Source: Dentipellis sp. KUC8613
Taxonomy: Eukaryota > Basidiomycota > Agaricomycetes > Russulales > Hericiaceae
Direction of reading: 5' to 3'
DNA: 64,000 bases
Assembly: GCA_002286715.1 (NCBI GenBank)
Contig: NSJX01000022.1
Location: 286,331-350,330 of the forward strand
Part shown: positions 33,580 to 44,924 of the stretch, piece by piece
Position numbering within the stretch: the stretch's first letter is position 1
Layout: every line of letters starts with the position of its first letter
Notes under the pieces: generated by a model
What the model saw: only the letters and a program-made list of their open reading frames with translations
Told to the model about the DNA's origin: nothing
The model's database searches: none
Position numbers and translations under genes: made by a program

Positions 33580-35324
33580 CCGTTGTTGTCGCCGTCAGCG
33601 CGAGGCCGGACAGGTGTGTGAGGGCGGGCATCAGTGTGCATGTTTGGTTGACAGACGTCACAACAGACGCCGAGAGGCACTGCGATGGTGATGTAAGAAA
33701 TTTCGTACTGCAGAATCGGAAGGAGGCACTCACGATCTCGAACCGGCGGGTTGAAGAAGTACTCGTCTGCGATATCGCGACGACAACGCTCTCCCTCGGT
33801 CCAGGTGCGCAGGCCATCCTCGATTGTCTTCACATACTCAATTTCATCTCCTTCCTGACGCTTTGTTTTCCCTTTCTCTTGGAAGACGGTGGGCTGAACC
33901 AAAAGGTAAGCCGTCCCTTGGATATCTTTTTGTCGAGCCGTGCGGCCCGCGCGCTGAAACCAAATTGACAGTGAACTCGGTGCCATAAATTGCACGCTGT
34001 TCTTGATTCCCGGAAGATCACATCCCTAGGTGACGTATGCTTCAGTACCTGCAAAAATCACAGAGCAGACTAACATACTATACCAGCTGCTTCAGAGGCG
34101 AACCACACGTCTGTGGAGCCATCTCGAAAGCGCTCATAGCTGTCACGTTTGGACTGTGCCCCGCGCCGCGCATTGTAACACGAGACGCGCTCGCGCAGAT
34201 GCTCAGGCAGGCGCTCGCGAAACCAACGACACGCTTCCATCGACACCTGTATGTCATCAAAAAACACGATCGTGCGTTCGAGGTTGGGTCTTTCTTTCGT
34301 GGGGAGTAGGAAATTGAGGCTGTCGAGGTCAGATTTGCCGGCTTTCATGTGAACAACATGCCACTCGAGATTCGGTCGGTCGTTCCCTAAGTTCAGATGG
34401 TATGTGTTTGCCCTATTGATGTGAACAGATTTTCGTATTGTGCATAGGTCCGTTGGCGTCAAGGTAGCGGAAGTCACGAGGAACGGCACGCGCGCGGACA
34501 CGAATGCACGTAGAGTCCCAAGCTGGAGGTATTCATTGCGAAACTTCTCCCCCCACTGTGTGATACAGTGCGCCTCGTCGATAATGAATGCCGATATTCT
34601 CTGCGCGAACGCGGGCGCGCTGAGAAGCGCGCGAAATTTGTCATGTTGGAGGCACATATTCGGTGAGGTGACGAGTATCTGATATTTTCCCTTCTCAATA
34701 TCCTGTTTTGCACAGGTCAGGACGTCATCGCGCCTAGATAACGAGCATGCACACCTCTCGAAGGTCTTCGGTGTAGGTTGTGCCGTTCACAGCCTGCGCG
34801 GAGAGGCCCATTGCACGGAAGCGACGAGCCTGTCGGTACATCCTTGTCGGTCAGTTATCAATCGTGATTGTTCTCGCTAGCATACTAACCTGGTCTTCCT
34901 CGAGAGCATTAAGAGGTGAAATTATGATGATTATCTTGTCATGCTGGTAAAAGAGTGGAAGCATAAAAGGAATGGTCTTGCCTGCACCCGTTGGTGCGAT
35001 AAGCTCGCAGTCCACGCCGAGAACAAGACATTCGGCGATATCCAATTGCCAACCATGAGGAACTATACTGCCATTAGATCGCTTTTTGCATTCTTCAGCC
35101 ATGGTAGCCCTGGCTTTGACAGGGTTGTAATTGAACTTTGCCTTAGCCAGTTCCCGGGCGTCTTTGAGCAAGGCTTCGGACGCCTCTTTCTGCCTTTTGT
35201 GGGCTGCTGCTCGGGCTGACAAGGAGTCGGAGGCTAAGGGTGTCCCGGCATCCGCGGACTCCGGCTCGCAGGGCGACAGCGTGGTGTTGCGCTCTGCGGG
35301 CTCGGAGTCGACGTCGGATTCCAT
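33084..35324 (-). CDS. RecQ-family DNA helicase carried by the large element
   Basis: Five exons, 35324-34890, 34829-34755, 34702-34079, 34025-33734 and 33679-33084, give 673 residues, all phases consistent. Helicase motifs appear in order: Walker A APTGAGKT, motif II IIDEAHCI, motif III VTSATLT, motif V ASEAAGIGCDLP and motif VI FQRAGRTARQ. A Cys-rich stretch follows (ECERCRR-like, then LGVCCDVC), matching the RecQ zinc-binding region. A polymorphic Asp/Asn repeat (GTTGTC units near 33549-33592) and a Lys-rich tail (KKAEAKRAKKEEQEQR) end the protein. RecQ enzymes unwind DNA 3' to 5'. In fungi, RecQ-like genes also occur at telomeres (TLH genes), so a subtelomeric origin is an alternative to transposon cargo. 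No lesion was seen. Confidence 0.88.
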
Positions 35325-35455
35325 GGGCGTAGTGGTAGAAAGCTAGTGCATGCCAAAGTCTTACACTAGTCTCATTTTCGTCAGCAACAATGCGTAAAAT
35401 TCGACGCGAACGCGACGCGTTTCCCTCACATGACGCTCAACATCGATTATATAAT

Positions 35456-35659
35456 GTCACGGTGTACGGTTCTCTATACGAAGTACACCAGACGTTCTAG
35501 AGGGGGATCCATGCGCGCGAACTGACCGATTTTTTTGACTCCGCCTTTGATCTCCGTCTCGGTAACATCCGGTTGCGCCACTCGATATCTCATCGGTACC
35601 ACTCTCCTCGGATACAGAGCGCAAGGATCCCTCCTCTAGAACGGCTGGGAACGAGACTA
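35456..35659 (-). repeat. Right terminal inverted repeat of the large element, with hairpin arms
   Basis: 204 bp, ending ...GAACGAGACTA before the ATGTACATG duplication. Arms 35488-35510 (CCAGACGTTCTAGAGGG...) and 35625-35648 are near-complementary, with one bulge and one mismatch. It shares the CGGAGATCAAAGGCGGAG core and the inner ACTTCGTATAGAGAACCGTAC with the left end. It has a longer spacer between core and outer arm, hence the greater length. Confidence 0.85.
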
Positions 35660-35962
35660 ATGTACATGCAGGGCTCGGAAGTGCAAGAAAACGACTATAG
35701 TGAGTGACTGTCAACATGTTGCTTGGAAGCAGGGGCCTTCTGCAGCGGACGCGGAGATAGACGGGGCACGCGCACTTAGAAGCCAAATCCAAAGCCAAAG
35801 CGGAACCGCTGCCGTTACCCATTACCATTACCATTCTGCTTCGCTTCACGGTTTCCCGAACTAAACATCATCACATCCCCACAATCCCCGCAGGCTGCAC
35901 ACTCACCAGATTCTCCTTCTCCCCCACAGCCCCGCACTGATCACCCGTCCCAAGTCCGAAGA

Positions 35963-38933
35963 CTAATCCTCCAACCCCTGCCCCACCTCCACCCCTTGCC
36001 GAATCCCCGTCTGCCCCTCCAGCGCGCCAACCACGCTCCCCACAACCCCTGCACTCTTCTCCCCCTGCCCGACGGCACTCTCCCCCGACGGCACCCGCGC
36101 AGGCGGCTCCAGCGCCCGCTCCCCTTCGCCCGACGCACCGAGCGGGAGCTGCTCGAACGTCAACTCAACATCGACCAGCGCAGACCCAAGGCCGATCGGG
36201 AAGTCGAGGTCCGCGCGTGTAAAGCGCAGCGTCACCGGTGCACTGCTGGCGGCGCTTTCGGGGTACGGCGGGAGTGCGAACGCGGGGATGAGCCACATCC
36301 ACGCCATGAATACCTGCGCGGGGAGATTAGAGATACGGAGGAGGGTATGTGTGAAGAGGATGTAGGGCGCACCTTGCCCATGTACAGCTTGAACCGCACC
36401 TCGCGGTTCGCGTTGAGCACGATGCCCGCGTCGTCGTCGTGCGGGCGCAACACCTGCGTCACGATCTTGCCCTCCTGTTTCTAGCACACACGTACTCCGC
36501 ATAAGCATCACATACACATCGCATCGAACCATAAACACGCGTACCTGCTCCGCGGGCACGACGCCCAGCCGCGCAAAGCTGCGCACCATCTTCTTCTGGT
36601 CCCATCTGCCACCCGCAAACAGATCCCTGATCTCCCCGCCCAGATCCACCTCACCCTCTCCCGTCACCTGCCCACCCTCACCCTCTCCCGCCTTCGCCCT
36701 TGGCATCACCTCCCCGCCCTTCCTCCTCCTCCCAATCCCGCCCACGCCGACCTCGCGACTCCACCTCTCCCACCGCTCGAGCTCCTCCACAAGCCCGTCC
36801 TCATACCTCGCCAAGCTAACCCACAAATCGCCATTCCCATACCTAGCCGCCTGCGCGGCCTTGTCGCCCGCAAACAGGCCCGCGCGCTCGAGCAGGTGGC
36901 TCGCGGCCTTGACGACGCCAAGCTTGAGCCCCTTCGTCTCGTGCATGCGCACCTGCGCGCCGAGCAGCCGCACGCGCGGGCGCGGCGCGGCGGCGCGGTC
37001 GTAGTCGGGCGACGTCGGCGGGTGCGGGAGCGGCGGCCAGAAGCCCTTCGGCCCTGCGTCGGCGAGCAGGAGCGACCAGTAGCGCAGCCAGCGCCGCTGT
37101 GAGGGGATCGAGACGCCCTGCTTGGGCTTTTTGGGCGCTTTGGATTTGGAGCTGGACGAGGAGGAGCTGGAGGATGAGGAACTGGAGGATGAGCTGGACG
37201 AGGATGAAGAGGAGGACGAGTCGCGGCGCATGCGGCGCGCGGTGTGCAGGTCGAGCACGCTCGTGAGCGTTGACTCGGCCTTGGACGTGCCGTCGCCTTG
37301 CGCAGCGGTTCTGGTCGGCGTGGTGTCTGTCCGCGGCGCGTTGAACGATGGCGATAGCTGGGGACCTTGATGAGGACACTCACCACCCTCGTTCTCATCT
37401 GCCTTCTTCTCCGAGCCCTCTGAGCTCTTCACCGGCCCCGCCGTCGTAATGGACTCCCCATCCTCCGCCTCCGCCTCGGACACAGGTGCCGTCTCAGGCG
37501 GCACCGGCGCCTCGTCGTTCGGCATCTCGTTCATGAACTCCTCCGCGCGCTCCTTTGCCCACTCCTTCTTCGCCTTCTCCTCCGCCTTCTTCTCCACCTC
37601 GCTCGCATCCTTCGCGTCGAGCCCCAAAGCCTCGCGCTCCTTCTTCGCCTTCGCCCATTCCTTCTTGTTGTAGTTCCGCTCGAGCATGGGTGGGGTGGGC
37701 GGGCTGTCGAGCGAGAGCAGGTACGCGCATGCGAGCGTCCCTGAGCGGCCCTTGCCAGCTGTACGCAGATCGGTGTCAGTGTGTGAGATGACATGATTAT
37801 CAGTGGAAGTAAGGGTCTGCGGTTCGCCAATGATACATCATTCTTGGCGGATGGGCCTGTCGTGCGGGGGATGGAATGGGTGTGACGAACCTTTGCAGTG
37901 GAGGACAGCTACGCGATCCGGCGAGCCTTCGAGCCAGAGCCGCATTTCGCGCGCCGCAAGCGCGAGTATGGCCAAGGGAGGCGCACTGCAGTGGAAAAGC
38001 CATGTTAGCACTGGGTGTAACGAATATAATAACAAAACGAATGAGAATGCGAAGAAAAGGCAGGCGGCAACAGTTCATCTCGTGTAGGTTCTGATAGGAA
38101 GGTGCACGACCCTGAAGTGAGCCGAAGGTCATGATACCGCGTCGCATCGCGAACCCAACAAGTGCTGAGGCGTAGATCTGTCATACAACCATAGCAGCCT
38201 CGGAGATGAACCGACATCATAACAGACATCGTGGGTGTGCCAGATGCCAGAACGAATCCAGTGATGAGTAAATTCCGTAGGTTGTATGATGTCATCGCCT
38301 CGCTTTGAGGCACCCGAGAGCTTGTCATGAAGGCATTACAAGGGATGCATGAGAATATGCAGGCCTATTCGGCTTGGCCGAAAACATGGCCGCACAGCTC
38401 TCAAAATACCCTGACAAGGGCCTGTTACACGGATGGAAACCAGCTCCGGACAGGACACTCGCCCAAAGATAGGCATCGCCCTCTTTTCATATGTGGATAA
38501 CCCGTAGCCGTGCCAAACCGAATAAGACCGAAGTGAAATAAGAGGTACTCACTGGTGGTCAGGGAACGGGTACCTGCTCACCCGCCCATCAAACACGTCT
38601 GCGTCATACGAGTTCTCTCTGAGCGGGCAGAAATTGAACACCCAGTAATTCTTGCCATGCCGATGCTCGAGGAACTTCTTCGCGTCCTCGCGGCGGTTGC
38701 GATACAGACCCTCGATGCCTACGGCCGGGTATCCCATGACGATCACGTGGTCGGTGATATACGCCAAATCTGCGATAGCAACAGAAAACCAGACATGAGT
38801 TCAGAAGGACCTTGCAACGGGGGATCGCATGCCGGCACGCGCGTAATCTGCACGCACCGAGCTCCAAGTCGAGTTCGCTATCTTTGAAACGCGCTTTGTT
38901 GCCGGACACGAGACGACGGATAAAATCGGCCAT
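35963..38933 (-). CDS. PTEN: PTEN-type phosphoinositide 3-phosphatase
   Basis: Six exons, 38933-38858, 38769-38553, 37985-37891, 37758-36545, 36480-36373 and 36313-35963, give 686 residues. The start MADFIRRLVSGNKARF, then DHVIVMGYPAVGIEGLYRN, NYWVFNFCPLRENSYD and the active-site loop HCKAGKGRSG (split by an intron at the first Gly) identify PTEN. It dephosphorylates PIP3 at the 3 position at the plasma membrane and opposes PI3-kinase signalling. A disordered insert of over 100 residues with a run of about two dozen Ser follows the phosphatase domain. The rest covers the C2 region (RWLRYWSLLL, VRLLGAQVRMHETKGLKLG, REVRFKLYMGKVFMAWMW, LTFEQLPLG). It is longer than human PTEN (403 residues) because of this insert. 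The 3' end lies about 300 bp from the large transposon. Confidence 0.93.
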
Positions 38934-40747
38934 CGTGTCTATGCTTGGATTGAGGAGGATGGCGAGCAGGGGAGAGAGGAAGTAGGTGGACAAGCGAAAG
39001 AGGCGCCGGGAGCGTTGATAAAGGGCTGATCATGGCGCCCGGGGCGATGATGTCATTACGGGGCGACCAGGAAAGGCAATCAAGAGTCCTCACCAACTGC
39101 CGCAGACCACATCCTTTGAACGACGACGACAGGATGACCTAGAGGCAGATCTTGCGATGTACCGCGGGACATGAAGGCGAACGAGATGTCTCTCAACAGG
39201 TATATATGCTATATATCATACTTGAACTTGCTGCCAGCGGGGAATGTTCATGACACGCGTGTCATTTGGGACGATGCGGTTGTTGCAGCGGATGTCGCAC
39301 CGTGATGAAACGATGTCTAGGGAATGCAGAGAATGTTGTAAGCGTGCTTGCCAGACAGGAGGATGGACGTGTATGAAGGGTGCCAAAGGAAAGGATAGTC
39401 AGTTTTCCGTTCTTGATAGCATTCCCTGACGGTTCCATCCCGTATTTCTACAGGTGTATACCAGAAAGAGTCCGCTACCTTCGCCTCATCGAGGAGCAAT
39501 GTCCTCTCTGCGAAGCGTGAGGTTGTCATCATACAGGCCTTGTCGCGTGCAGACGCGTGGCAGTAAAAGGGGATGGTGTGAACACGGTTATGAAGATCAG
39601 AACCCACCTCATTTGCACTAGCGATACACGTAGTTCACCCTCTTGCGCGCGAAAAAGCCTGGGTCCTTCTTATCATGGTTCTTGCGACGATCGACATTTC
39701 CTCGTTCGGTGGTTTGAAATCGTGAGGAGAGATATTTGTCGGGAGTCGTGACGCGCGTTGTTGGTATTGATATCCATGGAATGATGCTTGGCGTGTATTG
39801 TAGGATACGAACAAGCCAGGAGCAAGAATGACGAGCAAGGAGAGCAACACGTCGAAGAGAACGATTGCACGCGCCTTTGAGCGCTGGAATATGGGATTAG
39901 TCAGCAGGTCGTAGCGAGCTCAAGTCAGGCACGCCGGCAACTTGCCCCTGCAGGAACTTCCGTCGCCGGCCTCACTTGTTGCAATGTGCCTGCTCTTCGC
40001 CAGACAAGGTGTGTATAAGGCCGTAGCAGGCCGCAAGAAAAATAATATCTGCAGAGCTTTGCAGTCCATCGATGCTGCCAACTTGATACAGAACAGGTCC
40101 TCCTCGATGAAGATACATCCTGCCCATCCAGGTCGACTACTGGGTTTAGGTGATCTATCTCATACCCGAGCCCCGCAAATTTTCTACATCTCGCGTACCA
40201 TTGGTCCAGATTACCGATGGGCTGGACTGTATTGGATCATACACGATGCATCATTTCCCTGCCATGTCGGCTTAGCCCCCCTCCTTCGGTTTCCCACTGC
40301 CCTCCATAACATGCATGCTCTGATACCGTATCCGACCCTGGACAATGCTGAGAATTACCTTTACCTGCTTCGGAGAGCAATGACAGATACCATCACGGAC
40401 GACATCCCGCAGCGAACGTCTCAAGGCAACGCCGCTCCCAACACTCCATCCCTCTCCCTGGATCTCACCGAGCCGGCCAGGCCAAGGCTGACTTACGCGG
40501 GCACCCCTGTGCAGGCGAGGTGATCGACCGGCATGGTGGCTGGGGCGTCACGGCATCCGAGGATCGAGCTATATCAGTTCGCGTCGCCCGCTGGAGGCCA
40601 GGGTACGCTGCGCGTTCCCATCGACGTTCCCCAGAGCTGGTCTCTGCCCCCCTGCACGCCCTAGCCCTTCCCGACGCGGGTCGTCGCACCATATCTCAAC
40701 AGTTCCTTTAATCACTTCTCTGTATCTACAAGTGAAAGACACTCTTG
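38934..40747. other. Intergenic, about 1.8 kb, divergent PTEN/receptor promoters
   Basis: No gene is convincing. The longest open frames (39942-40523 plus, 193 codons; 39317-39607 minus) have no domain, signal or paralogue. The ends serve as promoters for PTEN (left) and the receptor gene at 40748 (right). Confidence 0.45.
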
Positions 40748-42947
40748 ATGGGTGCCGCGCTCTCCCGCAAAGACTCGCCGGTTGAGGGCGAAGAGTACGT
40801 TGGTGCGCTACCCGGACTCACGGGAGGCATGAGTGGGTTCCTCGAAGGTTCGTCTGAGTCGTCGAGGGTGACCATAGTGGAGTATAACGATTTGTCACGA
40901 GACTTCATCACGGTGCGTGTCTTTGCCTTATGCGTGTGCTCAAGGTTGCGCCCTCACACGACCTCCAGTCCATCATCTTCGTGGCAGCCCTATCCTTATT
41001 ATCTGTATTCCTAATCTGGCTCGTGAGTCACGATCCTTCTCTGTAATACCTGCACCGACATCTGGCGTCCCCTTTAGCTATCCGCTTTCTACAACCGCAC
41101 CTCTCGAACACACATCCTCACATACCTCAACTCGCTACTCCTCGCCAACGCAATACAAGCTATCGGCACCCTCATAAGCACGCAGTGGGTAGTCCAGGGC
41201 GCAGTGACTCCCGGCACATTATGCAGTATCCAGGGTAAGCAATGCCCGCCTCACCGCGAGATCTATACCCATTTGGCTTGCACCCTGCAGGCGGCGTCAA
41301 ACAGGCCGGGAACGTGGGAGCAGCACTATGGTAAACATCTCACTTTCATCTTGGGTTGCACATCATCTGAGAATGACGTGCTGCGGCTCCCAGGTCGTTC
41401 ATGCTCGCCGTGCACGCGTTCAACCTCATCTTCCTGCGCGTCGACGTCTCGACGCTCGCGAAGTGGATCACGATAGTCGTCGGCTGGCTTGCAGTTGTTC
41501 TTGTAGTCATCATCGGCCCCCTGGCAATCGAGAACAAAGCGCGTGGGCCGTACTTCGGCATCTCCGGTTACTGGTGAGAAACCTCGCATTGCACAGCGCA
41601 TCATCCGGACATTCTGAAATAACCGTCTATGTCTTAGGTGCTGGATCACAGACGAGTATCCTGCGGAACAGACGTTCTTGGAGTACTTCTTTGTGCGTGC
41701 ATTTCTTCGAGCATCTATCTACTCGTGACTTATATGGATGTCGACAGGAATGGCTCTCCGCGTTTCTGAGTTTCGTGCTGTACACGTTCAGCCTGCTCCG
41801 CGTACGGGGAAATCTCATCCGGGATATCAACGGCAGGTGGCGCCTGCGCTTCGTGCCGCGCGGGGAGAGCTGGCAGCTCGCTATCGGGCGGGACATGATT
41901 GACGCTGCGATGGTGCGCGTCGCGTCCATCGTTGTTTGGTGAGTCGACTTGTTCTACGATACCGACTCCTAATATTGAAGCCACATTTTCTACAGGTATC
42001 CGGTACGCACACGTCGTTTCTTTGAAAGTTGCACATTTTGTTGAAGTTGAGCTGTTTGGATAGGTCGCATACACACTCCTTATCCTTCCTATTACCATCG
42101 CGCGTTTCGCGAGCTACGCGGGTGCACAGGTCCCAACATGGGCCACCCTCCTCTGCGACGTCATATTCAGCCTCAGCGGTACGCATGCCCCCCTCAACCC
42201 CTTCTCTCCTACTCCACCAGTAATGATACTCACGCACCCGTCTGGCAACTAGGGTTCGTCAACTTCATGCTCGCAATCATCACAAGCCGGATGTTCCCCG
42301 ACTTCCGCGCGCTCCCGCACTTCGCGACGCCCCGCCGCGGGCTCGACAACAGCGGGCCGGGCGCGCTCGGGATCACGCCCTTCATGCTGACCGCGGCAGA
42401 CCTCGACCCGGACCTCGAGAAGGACCTCGCGACGGCGATGCGCACCGCGCGCGAGATCCCCGGGTTCTCGCTGCCCTTCATGCGGCGCGACCGCGACAGG
42501 GAAGGCGGGGGCGAGACGCCGCGCTCGGCGACGTTCGCGTCGCGCGCGCGCTCCGCGTCGATGCCCTGGGTCTCGTTCGTCCCGCGCTCCGCGTCCGCGC
42601 TGCGCTCCGTCTTCGTGCCCAAGTCCGCGCGGCCGTTCCGCCAGCCGATCCGCGAGGAGGACGAGGGCGAGACGCCGCGGGAGAAGGAGCACTGGGCGCC
42701 CTCTGACTTCGAGAAAGGCAGGGACAATGAGGCGGAGGCGCGAATCGAGACAGAGGCGGAGATGGAGACGGCGAGGGCGCAGGAGAAGGGGCAGTGGCAG
42801 CCCGCGCGCCGCTCGCGTGCGGGGTCGCTGGGCTCGATAAAGTCGTCGTGGTCCGGGAACTCGGGGACGAGCTTTGACTCGCGGGCACCGCTGGCGCGGG
42901 CACAGGACGACTCGCCGCTGTATGTGCGCTCGGCCTCGTATATCTGA
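40748..42947 (+). CDS. Seven-transmembrane receptor, Git3/cAMP-receptor-like
   Basis: Ten exons, 40748-40912, 40945-41022, 41078-41234, 41291-41330, 41394-41573, 41638-41692, 41748-41938, 41996-42002, 42064-42178 and 42253-42947, give 560 residues with all phases consistent. Helices include SIIFVAALSLLSVFLIWLL, LNSLLLANAIQAIGTLIS, AALWSFMLAVHAFNLIFL, ITIVVGWLAVVLVVIIGPLA, EWLSAFLSFVLYTFSLL, IVVWYPVAYTLLILPITIA and LLCDVIFSLSGFVNFMLAII. Motifs such as GYWCWIT and WYPVAY are those of fungal glucose/cAMP-type receptors (Git3, Gpr1, CAR-like), which act through a G-alpha to set cAMP levels. The ligand is unknown. The C-terminal tail is about 200 residues, Arg/Ser/Glu-rich. Oddities are a 7-nt microexon (41996-42002) and an apparent 32-nt first intron; exon 1 is therefore the weakest part. 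Confidence 0.85.
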
Positions 42948-43481
42948 TGTTCGGTATCTTTGCTGTGGGCTTGAGAAATTGCATCGGGCCGCAGAAATGC
43001 AGTCCTGGGGAACGTACCAAAATGCAGCGACTGGGTGGCATATTTGTTGCCATTCTGGAGGCCAGAGATAGCATTGGCTGTGTAGGTCTGTGCTATATGT
43101 CACCTATGTGATATGTTGTACTCTACACCAGCCTTTTGAAGGTACACGGCATTGGCCGACCCGGCGCTTATTTAACTTACGGTGGTCGGCCTGAGCGAAG
43201 TTCGCATGTACGTGTGCTAGCGGATTACTGTCAAATGAACCTCAACCGTGTGTGGTGTGCACCTGTCCTTTACCGACCTGCATAAACGACGCCGTGACAT
43301 GCTTCCTCGCGCAAATCGCCTGACACACTCGATACAGAGGAGCCTGGTCTTAGAGTCAAGATATCCCGATGGCCTGGGGAATTGGGGTAGACATTGCAAT
43401 TCATCCTCACGGACTGCACCCATACGCTACGTGTGCATCTACTTGCTGTTTATTCCCTTTGACAGCTCGGAATGCTCACAG
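42948..43481. other. Intergenic between receptor and pseudogene
   Basis: No supported gene. The frame that leads into the pseudogene is open from 43248, but the upstream residues do not look conserved. Confidence 0.4.
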
Positions 43482-44924
43482 ATGAAATCACAGGTTTCAC
43501 CGTTGATAGACAAACCAAAGGCAAAACCGAACAAGACCCGCCAGCCGTACCGTCATCGGCCGTGGTTCTCTACTCTTGACCCAAAGCACCTCACACGAAC
43601 CGACTTCTGTGACGTGTCTGGGCTCCTCACCATCTCACCATTCCCCAAGTTCGGCCACGGCGAGCTGACGAAACATTACCTTACAAGCGCGGACCGCGTG
43701 AATCCCCATGTACTCCCCTTCCCCCCGCAGACGCAGGGGTTCTTCTACTACATCCAAATCCAGCCCGGTGTACTCGGCGAGGTTCGCTTCCGGATCGTGC
43801 CAGATGGAGACCCCGCGGGATTCGCGGCCGGGAAGGACTTATGCAGTGCCCCGGACACGCCCTGGACGATCTCCACCAAGGTCATAGCTACGTCCGCCTT
43901 TGCGGAACCCTTGCACCAGATACTCCTCCGCGACGGGCTCGTCACCACAGACATGCTTGCCGATGCGCGGAAGCATTTCTCGGCACGCTATACGGACCAT
44001 GATTGGGAACACGCAAGCCTCGTCAGCGGACTTGGCCAGCCATTTCCCGTCGATTTCCATGTGAAGCGCTGGCCCGTGACGGTCAGCGCTGGCTGGGATA
44101 GATATAGATGCAAGATCGCCAATGCATGGGGGCAGCGTGACCCCATCTTTCGGGGTGAGTGTGTTCGTGAGTCTGCGTGCTGCGTCGAATGCCTGCTGAT
44201 CACGTCCGCACGAAGGGAGTGCAATCTGTTGCTTCGAGGGTTCGCGTCTGCCCAATGATCCTAGATCGCCCACTCTTGTTATCAGGGTGCTCAAGATTCT
44301 TAGGCCGGTGGTGCCACTCATTCCTCTTCCTCCTGAACGGGCTGCAGATGCTCCGAAGGAGGGGGCTCTGATCACAGTTGCCGGCCGTCCACATCATATA
44401 AGAAGGTTTTCTTTCTCCAAAGCTCTCCAGATTCTCTTTGATCAAGTAGAGCAGAAGGCGCGAACTCCCGTTTAACCGCGAGCTGTCGCGGCAGGACGTG
44501 CATATGGGAAATGCTCAGCGGATTCTGTGTAGTTATAGCATCACGGACGTATGGTAAGAGCTGGTGCTGTCTTCTTTATATCCTATTTTCGATGCTTAAC
44601 GAAATTTTCTCTATAGGCGAGGGCCGGAGATTGACTTTAATGCTTCCAAGATCATGTCGTTTGCCACTCGCGTTGCTAAAAACAATACGCCTTTTCGAGT
44701 ACAAGGAGTTCGTCTGCACAGCATCTCTCAATATGACGTGTTCAAGGCTATGTTTGGTCCTCTCCGCACGCTTTGTGCACGATATGGAAGGCGCCTCCGC
44801 TAAACCTTTCATCCCGCCGTCGGTGACCCTCATCTATCTTGAGCCATATATTGGCCTTCATCAGGGGCCTGCCGCTCTACAGATCGGCCTCTACGCCTTC
44901 TTACGGGAGGCGTTGCTTGCTTAG
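43482..44924 (+). pseudogene. Frameshifted gene of an unrecognised fungal family
   Basis: A coherent protein is spread over several frames. It begins MKSQVSPLIDKPKAK and continues with FCDVSGLLTISPFPKFGHG, GFFYYIQIQPGVLGEVRFRI and WEHASLVSGLGQPFPVDF up to about 44150. It resumes near 44287 in a frame not reachable by a phase-consistent intron (RPVVPLIPLPPERAADAP, ITVAGRPHHIRRFSFSKAL). It shifts again near 44470 (FNRELSRQDVHMGNAQRIL, with one good intron at 44557-44617) and once more near 44800 (PFIPPSVTLIYLEPYIG). The motifs remind me of large hypothetical families in Agaricomycetes with no assigned function. Sequencing error could explain single shifts, but three in 650 bp favour decay. Confidence 0.6.

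Larger units (their letters stand above)
22897..35659. mobile_element. Large TIR element carrying DUF6589-like and RecQ-like genes
   Basis: The two ends are long inverted repeats (158 and 204 bp) starting TAGTCTCGTT or TAGTCTCGGTT. They are flanked by a perfect 9-bp direct repeat ATGTACATG at 22888-22896 and 35660-35668. Between them lie two convergent genes, a DUF6589-family gene (plus) and a RecQ-type helicase gene (minus), with a small TA-flanked element, a tRNA-like unit and a Copia retrotransposon nested inside. Without the Copia insertion it would be about 7.4 kb. A third end, identical over 95 bp, is at 1-95. The ends and duplication are direct observations; that DUF6589 is the mobilising enzyme is inference. 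I cannot assign it to a named transposon superfamily. Confidence 0.8.

Noticed and set aside
33084..35324. Reading the helicase as broken by the frame change near 34030
   Set aside because: A 53-nt intron (34078-34026) joins the two parts in phase and restores motif V, so no lesion is needed.
39942..40523. Plus-strand open frame, 193 codons
   Set aside because: No signal, motif or paralogue; the translation changes character along its length.
14687..42947. Mating-type (STE3 pheromone receptor) locus from two seven-TM genes
   Set aside because: Neither receptor shows STE3 character and no homeodomain or farnesylated (CaaX) pheromone precursor was seen between them.
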